NCBI RefSeq assembly: GCF_000337175.1
Contig: NZ_AOIJ01000051.1
Span: forward strand, 148,777 to 212,776
Direction of reading: 5' to 3'
DNA length: 64,000 bases
Source of the DNA: Natrinema gari JCM 14663
GTDB taxonomy: Archaea; Halobacteriota; Halobacteria; Halobacteriales; Natrialbaceae
Position numbers and translations under genes: made by a program. Below are positions 1 through 9,575 of the stretch, piece by piece. Positions within the stretch are counted from its first letter, which is position 1; every line of letters begins with the position of its first letter. The notes under the pieces are model-generated. The model was not told the DNA's origin and did not search any database. It worked only from the letters and a program-made list of their open reading frames with translations.

Positions 1-227
1 AACGCCGCGGTCTCCGTGCGATGGGGGACCGTCCGATGGGAGCCACTGACCGTCGCTGCACACCTGATCGGACGACAGTCCGACGATCGGTGTGAATCGT
101 TTCAGTGGCTACTATATAGTCTCGCCAACCGTCCAGACGGGCCGCGACTCGAGGCGGCGCGGTCTACCGGTCCGCCGCCGATCACGAGTCGAGGGCGACC
201 ACGAGCGAGGCCGCGCGTAAAGGGTGG

Positions 228-235
228 CTTTTTAT
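228..235 (+). promoter_or_regulatory. TATA box of pcn
   Basis: The T-rich element CTTTTTAT is centred about 29 bp before the ATG at 261, the usual spacing for a leaderless haloarchaeal transcript. This supports 261 over the upstream in-frame ATG at 234, which overlaps the TATA box itself. Confidence 0.6.
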
Positions 236-260
236 GTCGACCGTCCGTACGCCGACCTAT

Positions 261-1004
261 ATGTTCAAGGCCATCGTGAGCGCCGAAACGCTCACCAGCG
301 CGCTCGATTCGGTGAGCGTGTTGGTCGACGAGTGCAAGATCCACCTCGAGGAAGACGGGCTGGAGATCCGGGCCGTCGATCCGGCGAACGTCGGGATGGT
401 CGACCTCTCGCTCGATGCGGCTGCGTTCGAGTCCTACGAAGCGGACGGCGGGCTGATCGGCGTCGACCTCTCGCGGCTCGAGGATATCGCTGGCATGGCC
501 GATTCCGGCCAGCTCATCCAGCTCGAACTCGACGAGGAGACCCGCAAGCTCCACATCCAGATCGACGGGCTCGAGTACACGCTCGCGCTCATCGATCCCG
601 ATTCGATCCGCCAGGAGCCGGACATTCCGGACCTCGATCTACCCGCGGAGGTCGTCCTCGAGGGCAACGATGTCAACCGCTCGGTGACCGCCGCCGACAT
701 GGTCTCCGATCACATCGCGCTCGGCGTCGACGAGACCGAGGAGTACTTCTACGTCGACGCGGAGGGCGACACCGACGACGTCCACCTCGAACTCACCCAG
801 GAGGATCTGATCGACCTGCAGGTCGGCCCGGCTCACTCGCTGTTCTCGCTGGACTACCTCAAGGATATGAACAAGGCGATTCCCAAGGACACCGAAGTCA
901 CGCTCGACCTCGGAGAGGAGTTCCCCGTCAAGATTTACTTCGGGTTCGGTGAGGGGAAGGGACAGGTCACGTACATGCTCGCACCGCGGATCCAGAGCGA
1001 CTGA
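261..1004 (+). CDS. pcn: DNA polymerase sliding clamp (PCNA)
   Basis: Homotrimeric ring clamp that tethers DNA polymerases, ligase and Fen1 to DNA during replication and repair. The 247-aa product starts [11 protein letters not shown] and runs through two PCNA folds, with the characteristic [15 protein letters not shown] start and GMVDLSLD segment in the N-terminal half and [16 protein letters not shown] at the C-terminus. Length is typical for haloarchaeal PCNA. The start at 261 is preferred over the in-frame ATG at 234 because a TATA box lies at 228-235 and the family begins at MFK. Nothing upstream in the window looks co-transcribed, so it is probably monocistronic. Confidence 0.97.
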   Translation: MFKAIVSAETLTSALDSVSVLVDECKIHLEEDGLEIRAVDPANVGMVDLSLDAAAFESYEADGGLIGVDLSRLEDIAGMADSGQLIQLELDEETRKLHIQIDGLEYTLALIDPDSIRQEPDIPDLDLPAEVVLEGNDVNRSVTAADMVSDHIALGVDETEEYFYVDAEGDTDDVHLELTQEDLIDLQVGPAHSLFSLDYLKDMNKAIPKDTEVTLDLGEEFPVKIYFGFGEGKGQVTYMLAPRIQSD

Positions 1005-1108
1005 CGAACGCGCCACGCGAGCAGTAGCGCCGATTTTCTCGCGAAAGTGTGCCCGTGCCGGACGAAATGCACCAGCGGTATTCTCTACAGTGATTAATAT
1101 ACTCCCAG

Positions 1109-1127
1109 TGACTACTTTAATTAGTCA
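1109..1127. promoter_or_regulatory. Inverted repeat upstream of the subtilase gene
   Basis: TGACTA (1109-1114) and TAGTCA (1122-1127) form perfect 6-bp arms around a 7-bp AT-rich spacer. The element lies 61-79 bp before the protease start in a conspicuously AT-rich stretch (about 1085-1190) that also holds a TATA-like CTTTTATT at 1148-1155. An operator role is inferred from position and symmetry only. Confidence 0.35.
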
Positions 1128-1187
1128 TATACCTTCCGGATTGCATACTTTTATTGCTTTTAGTAATGTCGATTGCTACTCGCAACA

Positions 1188-4100
1188 ATGATGGACGGTT
1201 CCAGCCGACCGACCGTGTTCGTGGTGCTGATGACGCTGTTGCTGGTGACGTCACCAGTCGTCGCGGCAACGGGAAGCCTCACGGATGCGAGTGCCGAGGC
1301 GGACGGAGACGCGCTTACGGTTTCGGACGTACAGACACAGTCAGGAGCGGACGTTCGGATTGCATCCGAGCTCGAGCAGTCAGCGGCCGCGGCGGACACT
1401 GTCGAGGTGTTCGTCCGCATGGATGCCGCGGTCTCGGAGTTCGCAACCGCAACTGACGCTGCGAGCGCGACCGCGCTCAAGCGGGAAGCAGCCGCGACAC
1501 AGCGGCCTCTCGAGACGTACGCCGACGGCGTCGATGGCGTCGAACTCGTCACCGAGTTCTGGCTCACGAACGCGGCCCTCGTCGAGATCGACACGACGCG
1601 GGTCGATCTCGAGGACCTCGCGCGGGTCGACGGAGTGATCGAACTCCACCCGAACTACGAGGTCGAGGTCGGCGAGCCGAACGTGACCGACGGGTCACCC
1701 GCCGACGGCGAGGTCACGTACGGCCTCGAGCAGGTGAACGCGCCCGCGGTGTGGGAGGAGTTCAACGCGACCGGTGAGGGCGTCTCGGTCGCCGTCGTCG
1801 ACACCGGACTCACGGCGTCCCACGAGCAGTTCGCGGACCGGAAGGACGTCGCGGACAACTGGGCGGAGTTCGACTTCGACGGCAGCGAAATCGAGAGCAA
1901 GCCCTACGATCGGAACGGGCACGGTACCCACGTCGCCGGGACGATCCTGGGCGGTGACGCCGACGGCCAGCGGATCGGCGTCGCACCCGACGCGGAGCTG
2001 ATCCCGATCGGCGTCTTCCCGGGGATGCCCGACCGGGAGTCGACAACGCTTGCAGCTATCGTCGCCGGACTGCAGGAAGCGGTCGAGCAGGACGCCGACG
2101 TGGCGAACTTCAGCCTCGGCGGCAGCGGGTTCGCAGGGATCTACGTCGACGCGATCCGAAACGCCCAGAAGGCGGGGACGCTCGTCGTCAGTTCCGCCGG
2201 CAACGACGGGCCGGCGTCCGAAGGAACGCCGGCGAACGTCTACGACGCGCTGGCGATCGGTGCGACGGACGCGAACGAGCAGATCGCCGACTTCTCGACC
2301 GGTGGGACGGTGACCACCGACGAGGACTGGGGCCCGATCGCGCCGGACGACTGGCCCGAGTCGTACGTGACGCCGGACGTCTCCGCGCCCGGCGTGGACG
2401 TCCGGAGTTCCTACACCGGCGGCGACGACGCCTACGCGGAGTTGTCCGGCACCAGTATGGCCGCGCCACACACCAGCGGGGTGGCCGCACTCCTGGCCGC
2501 GCAGGGTGCCGACGATCCGGCTGAGATAAAAGCACTTCTCGAGGAGACGGCGACAAAGCCGGCACCCGACAGGATCAGTAAGCAGGTCGCCGCCGACGCG
2601 AAGGCGGTGAGCGACGCGCAGTACGAGAGTCTGTACACCGACACCGAACGCGACGTCCGGTACGGGTACGGCATCATCGACGCGTACGCGGCGTCCGCAG
2701 CGCTGGCGGACGATAGTCGGATCGAGGGAACCGTTGTCGACGGCGACGGGACCCCGATCACGGATCGCGCGGAGGGCGTGCCCGACGGGAGCGGCCCGTC
2801 AGTCACGGTCGACGACGCGGGTCGGACACAGTACGCCGCCGACGGAACCTTCGCGTTCGACGTGACCGAGGGCCGATACAACGTGACCGCTGCCGGTGCG
2901 TTCGGCTACGAGAATGCGACGGCCACGATCGATGCGAGCGGGTCGGTCGAACGGGATATCGTCCTCGACGAGCAGTTCGCTCTCGAGGTCGTGCAGGGAC
3001 AACCCAGCGAACTCGAAGCGGGACGGACGGCCGACGTTGCGGTCGACGTCGCCCACGCGGAGGCGCTCACCGTCGAACTGAGTAACGAATCGACGGTCGA
3101 CGAAGCGAACGTGACCGTCGATCTCGTCGGCATCGAATCCGACGTGCTGGGCGACACCGTCACGTTCGACGAACCGCTGACCGCGACGCCTGCGACGCTC
3201 GAGGTGACCGTCGACGGCGCGGACACCGCGGGCGAAACGGTCGTACTCGAGCACACGTTCGTCGGGAGCGACGGGACGACCGAAACGGTCACGACTGGGC
3301 CGACGACCGTCGTCACCGAGGTCACGGAGGCTGACCCCCTCCGAATCGTCGAGACGGACATCGTCGATGAGGCGCTGGCCAGTGAGCAGATCGCACCGGG
3401 TGAAGTCGTCGTCAAGAACACGGACGATGACGTCACCCAGAACGGCACCGTGGTCTGGAAGACGCCGATCGGGGACTTCGCGTCCGAGGAGTTCGAACTC
3501 GAGCCGGGCGAAACCACGACGTACAATCGCACCCTCTCGTACGGTGATGGCACGCCGACGCCGTGGTCGTACATCGCCGACACCGGCGAGACCGTCGATC
3601 ACCGGTTCGTGCTCCTCGACGGCACGCTGGCACCGATCCAGAAGGAGGAGTTCACCACCGAAATCGTCGGCGGCGAACTCACGGGGACGGTAACCGACGC
3701 GGACACGGGCAGCCCACTGCCCGGCATCGAGGTCACGGCGACGAACGGCGACGGACGAGTCAGTACCGTCACCGATAGCGACGGGGAGTACGCCATCATC
3801 GTCGACGCGCCCGGCGAGTGGACGGTCACTGCGAACGCGACCAGCTACGGACCGGCGAGCACGACGGCCCGGTTCAACGAGGATCTCGACCCGGTCGAAC
3901 GGAACCTCACGGTCGGCAGCGATCCGACGTTCGAACTCTCGATGGAGGGTGGGAAGGTCTACTCCGTCGGGCTGCCGGGCCCGGTGGAAGGTGGCACTGT
4001 CGGTGACGTCGTTCCGAACGGGACCCACGCCATGGTCTTGATGTACAACGAAACGACGCAGGGCTGGGAGCAGCCGAGCCGGGACGACGAAGTCGAGCCG

Positions 4101-5126
4101 CTCGACGCGCTCCTCGTGAGTCCGGTCGAAGACACGACGATAACCGTCGAAATGGCCGGGACGCCCGGTACCGGTGACGGAGTGACCGAACCGCGCGACA
4201 TCAAGCGGGGCTGGAACTTCGTCGCGCCGCCCGTCTACGACGACCCCGAGGACGCGTTCAGTCACGATTCGGACGCCATCCGGAGCGTGACCCGGGTTCA
4301 GCGGGCCCCTGACTCGAAGATGGTTCCCGAGAGCGAGTTCGACGGCATCGAACTCTTCGACGAGACTACGAACGCAGTCAGTCCCTTCACCGGCTACCTC
4401 GTGTTCGCGACTGAGGACGGCCAACTCGAGCCAACCGTCGCCGAGGGAACGACGCTCGACGCGGCCTACGAGGACCTCGAGATCGACGCCGAGCGACGAA
4501 CGGGAACCGTCCAACGGCGCGCCGACGGTGCGCCCGTCGCAGGGGCAACCGTTCATGTGGAGAACACCACCGTCTCGGCGACGACCGGTGCCGACGGGAC
4601 CTTCACGCTCCCGGCCCTCCCGACCGCTGTCGAACAGGAGGTGACCGTCACGGCCGAGGACTTCGAACCGAAGACCGTTCGGCTGGACGAGACTGACACC
4701 ATCGAACTCGAGTCGGACGCCTTCTTCGAGATCACGGCTGTCACCGTGAACGAGACGGACCTCGACGTCGGCGACGAGTATACGGTCACGTACGAACTCG
4801 AGAACCGGGGCACCGAACGGGCGTCACAGATCGTCGACGTCGAGTTCGGTCCGGGTCTCGAAGACGGGAAGCGAGCACGGCTGACCGACGATATCGTCGC
4901 GATCAATAGTACGGTCGTCGAACTCGAAGCCGGCGAGACGACGACGCTCGAGATCACGGCCGAAGTCCTCGAGGAACAGGCTACCGGACCCAGTCGGATC
5001 GGCGTCTTCACCGCGGACGACCGCGTGATCCGAACCGTCACGGTCACCGACGAGACTGCCGGTGGGAGCGAGCTCGTGGCACCAGCGAGCGACCGATCCA
5101 TCTCGCCGACGCCGAGCGCAGCATAG
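1188..5126 (+). CDS. Secreted subtilisin-like serine protease (S8) with long C-terminal beta-domain array
   Basis: Extracellular serine protease, about 1312 aa, much longer than ordinary halolysins (about 400-550 aa). A hydrophobic Sec-type signal ends near VVAATG. A propeptide-like region follows to about residue 150. The S8 catalytic domain has D205 (VAVVDTG), H245 (NGHGTHVAG) and S423 (SGTSMAAPH), with an AGNDG oxyanion motif between. After about residue 510 come carboxypeptidase-regulatory-like (CnaB/TonB-type) beta-sandwiches (about 510-600, 825-910, 1100-1180), a GWNFVAPP-containing domain also reminiscent of haloarchaeal surface proteins, and a CARDB-like C-terminal domain. No PGF-CTERM anchor is visible, so it is probably released or held non-covalently. 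Two adjacent ATGs (1188, 1191) are possible starts. A TTG at 1173 is less likely. Confidence 0.9.
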   Translation: MMDGSSRPTVFVVLMTLLLVTSPVVAATGSLTDASAEADGDALTVSDVQTQSGADVRIASELEQSAAAADTVEVFVRMDAAVSEFATATDAASATALKREAAATQRPLETYADGVDGVELVTEFWLTNAALVEIDTTRVDLEDLARVDGVIELHPNYEVEVGEPNVTDGSPADGEVTYGLEQVNAPAVWEEFNATGEGVSVAVVDTGLTASHEQFADRKDVADNWAEFDFDGSEIESKPYDRNGHGTHVAGTILGGDADGQRIGVAPDAELIPIGVFPGMPDRESTTLAAIVAGLQEAVEQDADVANFSLGGSGFAGIYVDAIRNAQKAGTLVVSSAGNDGPASEGTPANVYDALAIGATDANEQIADFSTGGTVTTDEDWGPIAPDDWPESYVTPDVSAPGVDVRSSYTGGDDAYAELSGTSMAAPHTSGVAALLAAQGADDPAEIKALLEETATKPAPDRISKQVAADAKAVSDAQYESLYTDTERDVRYGYGIIDAYAASAALADDSRIEGTVVDGDGTPITDRAEGVPDGSGPSVTVDDAGRTQYAADGTFAFDVTEGRYNVTAAGAFGYENATATIDASGSVERDIVLDEQFALEVVQGQPSELEAGRTADVAVDVAHAEALTVELSNESTVDEANVTVDLVGIESDVLGDTVTFDEPLTATPATLEVTVDGADTAGETVVLEHTFVGSDGTTETVTTGPTTVVTEVTEADPLRIVETDIVDEALASEQIAPGEVVVKNTDDDVTQNGTVVWKTPIGDFASEEFELEPGETTTYNRTLSYGDGTPTPWSYIADTGETVDHRFVLLDGTLAPIQKEEFTTEIVGGELTGTVTDADTGSPLPGIEVTATNGDGRVSTVTDSDGEYAIIVDAPGEWTVTANATSYGPASTTARFNEDLDPVERNLTVGSDPTFELSMEGGKVYSVGLPGPVEGGTVGDVVPNGTHAMVLMYNETTQGWEQPSRDDEVEPLDALLVSPVEDTTITVEMAGTPGTGDGVTEPRDIKRGWNFVAPPVYDDPEDAFSHDSDAIRSVTRVQRAPDSKMVPESEFDGIELFDETTNAVSPFTGYLVFATEDGQLEPTVAEGTTLDAAYEDLEIDAERRTGTVQRRADGAPVAGATVHVENTTVSATTGADGTFTLPALPTAVEQEVTVTAEDFEPKTVRLDETDTIELESDAFFEITAVTVNETDLDVGDEYTVTYELENRGTERASQIVDVEFGPGLEDGKRARLTDDIVAINSTVVELEAGETTTLEITAEVLEEQATGPSRIGVFTADDRVIRTVTVTDETAGGSELVAPASDRSISPTPSAA

Positions 5127-5301
5127 TCCGGTCGCCGCTCGAGTCGCGGCCGACGCGGGGAGGGCCCGCGTTCGAGCGGCGGCCGGATTCGAGGCCGATT
5201 CACGGACGCGGACTCGAGTCCGGATGGAACGACGGCGCGGGTCCTTAATAACGTTACATAGAAAGGATCGTGACTACCAGTCGCGCCGTCGTAACCGATC
5301 T

Positions 5302-5595
5302 ATGCCCCCGACCGACGATTCGTCGCGACGCGACGCCGATTTCGTCACGACGTTCGATCCTGCGGACGAGCGGCCGAGTAATGCCGTCGTCACCGCGGTC
5401 GCTGTGGTTCGCGATGTGCCGCCGATCGAGCTTTCTCCCCTCTACGACGCCGTCGATCCGGACGCGCTCGACGCCATCGTCGAGCACGCCCAGCGAGTCG
5501 GCAACGGCGGCACCCACTGGGTGTGGTTCACCTACGAGGGAGTCGATGTCGGCGTCCGGAGCGACGGCGAGATTCGACTCCGAGACGTACCCTGA
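5302..5595 (+). CDS. HalOD1 output domain protein
   Basis: Small 97-aa haloarchaeal protein of the HalOD1 family, seen in the segment VPPIELSPLYDAVDPDALDAI and the C-terminal VDVGVRSDGEIRL strand. HalOD1 is a predicted output domain of haloarchaeal signalling, often encoded alone or fused to receivers; its biochemical role is unknown. The start ATG at 5302 removes a non-acidic upstream extension. A TATA-like CTTAATAAC lies further upstream near 5244-5252. A second member is at 15186. Confidence 0.8.
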   Translation: MPPTDDSSRRDADFVTTFDPADERPSNAVVTAVAVVRDVPPIELSPLYDAVDPDALDAIVEHAQRVGNGGTHWVWFTYEGVDVGVRSDGEIRLRDVP

Positions 5596-5637
5596 CGGCC
5601 GCCCGAGACGACTGCGCCGATCGTTCGAGTCCGCCGC

Positions 5638-6507
5638 TCAGTCCTGCGCGTCGATAAACGACAGTACCGCCTCGGTGACCTCGGCGGCGTCTTCGATGAA
5701 GAACAGGTGTGAGCCGCCCTCGACGAGTTCGAGGCGGCTGTCCGCGATGTTCTCCTCGAGCAGCCGCGCGTTCTCGACGGGGACCACCCGGTCGTTCGTC
5801 CCGTGGAGGAGCAGCGTCGGGACGCGAAGCCCGTCGAGACGGTCGCTGATATCGAAGTTCCGAACGGCGGCGGCCTGGGCCTCGCGAGCCGGGTCGTCAG
5901 CGTCCTGTTCGAGTCGCCACTCGAGGATTCGATCCATCAGATGGGGGTTCCGGTTCGTGAACCGCTCGGTGAACGCGGGACGCATCCGATGGCGGAACGT
6001 CTCCCGCTGGCTGGCTCCGTCGGGCGTGTCGAACATGTGTGCCTGTGTCTCCTCGGGGACCGGCGCGGCATCGGGGCCACCGTGGCTCGTACAGCACAGC
6101 GTCAGCGACTTCGCCCGGGAGTACTCGAGCGCGTAACGCTGGGCGATCATCCCGCCCATGCTCGCGCCGACGACGTGGGCATCGTAGATCCCCACGTCGT
6201 CGAGGACGGCCTCGAGATCGGCCGCCAGCCCGCCGATCGAGTAGCCGGCCAGTTTGAGCAACACGAGCCCTCGAAGCGTCCCGGGGAGGCGGGCAACGAG
6301 CGGCGGGAGGCCGACATCCGAGCGGCCGGTTCCCCGGTTGTCGGGGGCGACCACGTCGTACTCGTCGGCGACGGCCTCGCGCTGCCAGCGCCACATCCAC
6401 CGTCCGAACCCGAGCCCCTGTACGAAGACGACCGGCGACCGGCCCTCGCCGTCGCTTCGCTCGTACTCGTAATAGATCGACACGCCGTCTCTCGTCGCCT
6501 GTGGCAT
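5638..6507 (-). CDS. Alpha/beta-fold hydrolase
   Basis: 289-aa single-domain alpha/beta hydrolase. The nucleophile elbow GASMGGM places Ser116. The acid is the Asp in GTNDRVVPV and the base the His in GGSHLFFIED, completing a Ser-Asp-His triad. The oxyanion-hole region is VVFVQGLGFG. No signal peptide, so it is cytoplasmic. Substrate is not predictable; relatives include esterases, haloalkane-dehalogenase-like enzymes and 3-oxoadipate enol-lactonase-like proteins. The start at MPQATRDGV matches the family N-terminus; upstream in-frame sequence is not acidic and is probably untranslated. It converges with the HalOD1 gene, 42 bp away. Confidence 0.85.
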   Translation of the reverse strand: MPQATRDGVSIYYEYERSDGEGRSPVVFVQGLGFGRWMWRWQREAVADEYDVVAPDNRGTGRSDVGLPPLVARLPGTLRGLVLLKLAGYSIGGLAADLEAVLDDVGIYDAHVVGASMGGMIAQRYALEYSRAKSLTLCCTSHGGPDAAPVPEETQAHMFDTPDGASQRETFRHRMRPAFTERFTNRNPHLMDRILEWRLEQDADDPAREAQAAAVRNFDISDRLDGLRVPTLLLHGTNDRVVPVENARLLEENIADSRLELVEGGSHLFFIEDAAEVTEAVLSFIDAQD

Positions 6508-6681
6508 GCCCGACCCGACGTGTCGAACGCCCTTGAAATCGATCCTCCGACGGTCGGCTCGACGCCACTGGCGGGGGACTCCGATTTTCCCACCGCCGTG
6601 ACGGCCGGCCCCCGACAGTACCGGCGACGGCCGGGACCGGTAGCGAGCCGGCGACCCCGGCGTCATTGATAAAGGGTGATT

Positions 6682-6704
6682 GGGATAATCAGCGCGTTTA
6701 TCCC
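6682..6704. promoter_or_regulatory. Inverted repeat in the priL promoter region
   Basis: GGGATAA (6682-6688) and TTATCCC (6698-6704) are perfect 7-bp arms with a 9-bp spacer, lying 24-46 bp before the priL ATG where TATA/BRE elements would sit. The TTTATCCC arm could itself be the TATA element. A repressor site is inferred. Confidence 0.35.
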
Positions 6705-6727
6705 GCCGGAGTAAAATCGTCTTACCG

Positions 6728-7813
6728 ATGCAGCGACTCCACGCCCGGTACCCGTTTCTTGAGGCGGCCCGCGAGTCCGTCGCGACGGAGGCGGTCGATC
6801 TTGCAACCGTCGTCGAGCAGGACCGGGCGGTCGTCGATCGCGCGCGCCAACGCGTTATTACCGCGCTCGAGGCGGGGTCGACCGGGGAATCACACCGCGA
6901 CGCCCGCATCGAGTTGCTCTCCTACCCGGTCGCACGGGTGCTCGTTTCGATGATCGGCGAACGCGTGCTCGTCCGCAAGTACGCCCGCGCCGAGGCCGCG
7001 ACGGCCTACGAGCGGTTCACCGCCGACATGACCGACACCACCGAACTGAAAAGCGTCGAATCGACGGGGCTCGCGCTCGAGGACCTGCTCGCCGAGTTCG
7101 ACGTGGGCGAGGCCGTCCGCGAGTCGAGCGGCGACGGCTACCGGATCGACGTCGGCACCTATCTGCCGCTGGCGGCGGACCTGTGGGACGACGAGTGGCG
7201 GCTCGTCAACCAGCCGCTGGACGCGGGCGAGGTGCCCGTCGATGAGGACGACCTCCGTACGCTTCTGCGGGAGGCGATCCGGAGCCGCATCGAGGACGGG
7301 CTTCCCTTCGACGTCCCCGAGACGATCGCGGCCGGACTCGAGGACGACGCCGCCGAGATCCGCGAGGTGCTCGCCGACCTCGACCTCACCCAGGACATCG
7401 ACACCGTCGTGCCGGACCTGTTCCCGCCCTGTATGAAGGCACTGCTCGATCAGATCCAGAAGGGCGAACACCTCTCCCATCACTCCCGCTTTGCGATCAC
7501 TGCCTTCCTGACGAGCATCGGCATGACGACCGACGAGATCGTCGACCTCTACCGAGTCAACTCGTCGTTCGGCGAGGAGATGACTCGCTATCAGACCGAC
7601 CACATCCGCGGGGACAGTTCGCCGACGGAGTACTCCGCGCCCTCCTGTGCGACCATGCAGTCCTACGGCGACTGCGTCAACAAGGACGACCTCTGTGAAC
7701 GCATTCCACATCCGATGGCGTACTACGAACAGCGGATCGACGACGCCGACGACGAGGAACTCGAGGACTGGCGGGAAAACGAGACCGACGGCCAGTCCGC
7801 AAGCGGGGACTGA
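6728..7813 (+). CDS. priL: DNA primase large subunit PriL
   Basis: Non-catalytic iron-sulfur subunit of the archaeal/eukaryotic-type primase; it pairs with PriS to make RNA or DNA primers. The 361-aa protein starts MQRLHARYPFLEAARESV, typical of haloarchaeal PriL. Four Cys expected to hold a 4Fe-4S cluster are visible: one in FPPCMKALL (about residue 235) and three in SCATMQSYGDCVNKDDLC (about 307-321). The partner priS is not in this window. The gene is divergent from the hydrolase at 5638. Confidence 0.95.
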   Translation: MQRLHARYPFLEAARESVATEAVDLATVVEQDRAVVDRARQRVITALEAGSTGESHRDARIELLSYPVARVLVSMIGERVLVRKYARAEAATAYERFTADMTDTTELKSVESTGLALEDLLAEFDVGEAVRESSGDGYRIDVGTYLPLAADLWDDEWRLVNQPLDAGEVPVDEDDLRTLLREAIRSRIEDGLPFDVPETIAAGLEDDAAEIREVLADLDLTQDIDTVVPDLFPPCMKALLDQIQKGEHLSHHSRFAITAFLTSIGMTTDEIVDLYRVNSSFGEEMTRYQTDHIRGDSSPTEYSAPSCATMQSYGDCVNKDDLCERIPHPMAYYEQRIDDADDEELEDWRENETDGQSASGD

Positions 7814-7876
7814 GGTCGTTTCGAAGGCGGAGCGTCGATTGGAGGCCGAGCAACGACCGAAAGCGTCGCGACGGGG

Positions 7877-8146
7877 TCAGGCCGTTCCCTGCGCGTCGCC
7901 GTTCTCGTCGTCGTTCGCGTCGAGATCGTCTTCGGGATCGTTCAGCGTGTAGGCCAGTCCGACGCCGACCGCGGTCATCAGGAAGATGAAGCCGACGATC
8001 ACGCCGACGAGCATCTGCCCACCCGTGGGTGAGAGCGTACTGTTCTCGGCTCCGTAGGCGGACCCGATGGTGAGCATGGCTGCCAGCATCACGGCGACCG
8101 CACCGACGGCCACGCCGATTTCGATGACCTGTTCGCGTTCGACCAT
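7877..8146 (-). CDS. Small two-helix membrane protein, haloarchaeal
   Basis: 89-aa protein with two predicted transmembrane helices (about residues 10-30 and 47-66) and a short, very acidic C-terminal tail (DPEDDLDANDDENG). It resembles a conserved but uncharacterised haloarchaeal family found near priL. No catalytic motif. It converges on priL, whose stop is 63 bp away. Confidence 0.7.
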   Translation of the reverse strand: MVEREQVIEIGVAVGAVAVMLAAMLTIGSAYGAENSTLSPTGGQMLVGVIVGFIFLMTAVGVGLAYTLNDPEDDLDANDDENGDAQGTA

Positions 8147-8330
8147 TGGCTACTCGCTTTCTTCGGCCCGGTGAAAAGCGCTTCGAAGGGGGCCTCGAGC
8201 GGCGACCGATCCGGACCGATCGCCGGCATAAACGCCGCCCTTGCGAGCGCAGGCGCGACCGTTAAGATTCCCGAGCCCCTACCTCTATCGAATAGCCAGC
8301 CGACTAGCGAGTTCCACCTTCGACGCATCC

Positions 8331-8963
8331 ATGAAAACAACAGCGTCACCGAAAGCACCGCTGCCAGTGCCGTCTCCGGACCACCTCACGGAGCGATCGC
8401 GCCGCGCGCGCACCGAGCCGATGTCGGTGCGCCCGCTCGGCGACGGCCTCTACGAAGTCGAGTCCGCGAGCGACCACACCTATCTCGTCGATCTCGAGGC
8501 GGGGCGGTGCACCTGTCCGGATCACGTCTTCCGCGGGGTCCGGTGCAAGCACGTGCGCCGGGTCGCGATCGAGATCACGGACGGGCGTACCCCGCCACCG
8601 GGGGAGATCGCCGTCGCGTGTCACGACTGCGACGAGACGATGGTCGTCGACGAGGACGCGACCGGGCCGTTTTACTGCGCCGATCACGCGATCGCCCCGG
8701 GTGACGGCGTCATCGACCGCGAGACGGGCGACCGCCTCACCGTCGTCGACGTCTCGGACCTCCGGGCCGACGCCGTCGAACTCGAGGCGGCCGGCTGTAC
8801 CGTCGCCGAGTACGGGACGAACGAAGGCTACGAGCCGGACGTTCCCGTCGTCGGCGCGGTCTACCACCACGCCACCGTCGCCAGCAACGGCGTCGTCCCC
8901 GCGTCGCTGAAGGTCTACGTCTTCCCGCGGACGCGGCTGCGACGAGCCACCGACTCGGCGTGA
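8331..8963 (+). CDS. SWIM zinc finger protein
   Basis: 210-aa cytoplasmic protein. Around residues 50-80 it has the SWIM signature C-x-C-x(n)-C-x-H (CTCPDHVFRGVRCKH), a zinc-binding module associated with DNA or protein interaction. A second pair of metal-ligand-like motifs, CHDCDE and FYCADH, follows in a mostly beta C-terminal region of unknown function. The start at ATG 8331 (MKTTASPKAP) is chosen because the longer upstream frame is basic and not haloarchaeal in composition. No enzymatic role can be assigned. Confidence 0.8.
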   Translation: MKTTASPKAPLPVPSPDHLTERSRRARTEPMSVRPLGDGLYEVESASDHTYLVDLEAGRCTCPDHVFRGVRCKHVRRVAIEITDGRTPPPGEIAVACHDCDETMVVDEDATGPFYCADHAIAPGDGVIDRETGDRLTVVDVSDLRADAVELEAAGCTVAEYGTNEGYEPDVPVVGAVYHHATVASNGVVPASLKVYVFPRTRLRRATDSA

Positions 8964-9000
8964 AAGTCGGGCCACGGACCGCTCGCGCTCGCCACGTGGC

Positions 9001-9519
9001 TCACTCGAGCAGCCCCGCGGCCTCGTCGACGTCCATGACGCCCTGTTCGACCGCGTTCAGGACGCGGACGATCTCCTCGTCCGGGCCGTCGTCGCCGTCG
9101 CCGACCGCCTCGAGCGTGACCTTCTCCGATCGGCCGGTAAACTCGGGGAAATCGGTGCCCTTCGCCAGCGCCGTCTCCTTCTTGACGCGGTAGTTGCCGC
9201 CGTCGGTGACGTAGAGGTCGCCGGGGTGGAAGAAGTACCAGTCCTCGCGGTCGAAGCGGACCCCGATTCGGGGTTTCGCGCCGAAGTTCCGTGCGAAAAA
9301 CGTCAGCGCCTCGACCTCCTCGCCGGTGAGATAGATCGGGTCGCCTGAACTCGATTTCGCCTCGATCGCGTAGAAGCGCTCGCCGTCGCCGGCGAGCACG
9401 TCGGGGAGTTCGCGGTCGGTCGCGGATCCGCTCGCGGGCGCGCGCATCACCGCGAAGCCGGCCTCGTCGAGTTCGTTGACGAGTTCCCGCTCGCGACGGT
9501 CGCCCTTCGCCTGGGACAT
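9001..9519 (-). CDS. hjc: Holliday junction resolvase Hjc
   Basis: Archaeal four-way junction endonuclease of the PD-(D/E)xK nuclease fold, 172 aa. Visible features are the N-terminal [18 protein letters not shown] helix, [19 protein letters not shown] (containing the catalytic Asp) and the EAK core of [17 protein letters not shown]-terminal extension of about 50 acidic residues follows the nuclease core. A minus-strand TATA (CTTTAATAT) lies about 27 bp upstream of the ATG. Confidence 0.93.
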   Translation of the reverse strand: MSQAKGDRRERELVNELDEAGFAVMRAPASGSATDRELPDVLAGDGERFYAIEAKSSSGDPIYLTGEEVEALTFFARNFGAKPRIGVRFDREDWYFFHPGDLYVTDGGNYRVKKETALAKGTDFPEFTGRSEKVTLEAVGDGDDGPDEEIVRVLNAVEQGVMDVDEAAGLLE

Positions 9520-9575
9520 ACCACCCTCTCACTGGCCGGCGATATTAAAGGATCGGACCCGATCCCGGGTGGCGA

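Noticed and set aside
1160-1594. Minus-strand serine/alanine-rich frame opposite the subtilase
   Set aside because: Shadow of GC-rich coding on the other strand; composition is not acidic and there is no promoter.
5209-5222. 14-bp palindrome CGGACTCGAGTCCG after the subtilase gene
   Set aside because: Built around CTCGAG, which is extremely common in this genome because of codon usage; not distinctive enough to call as a site.
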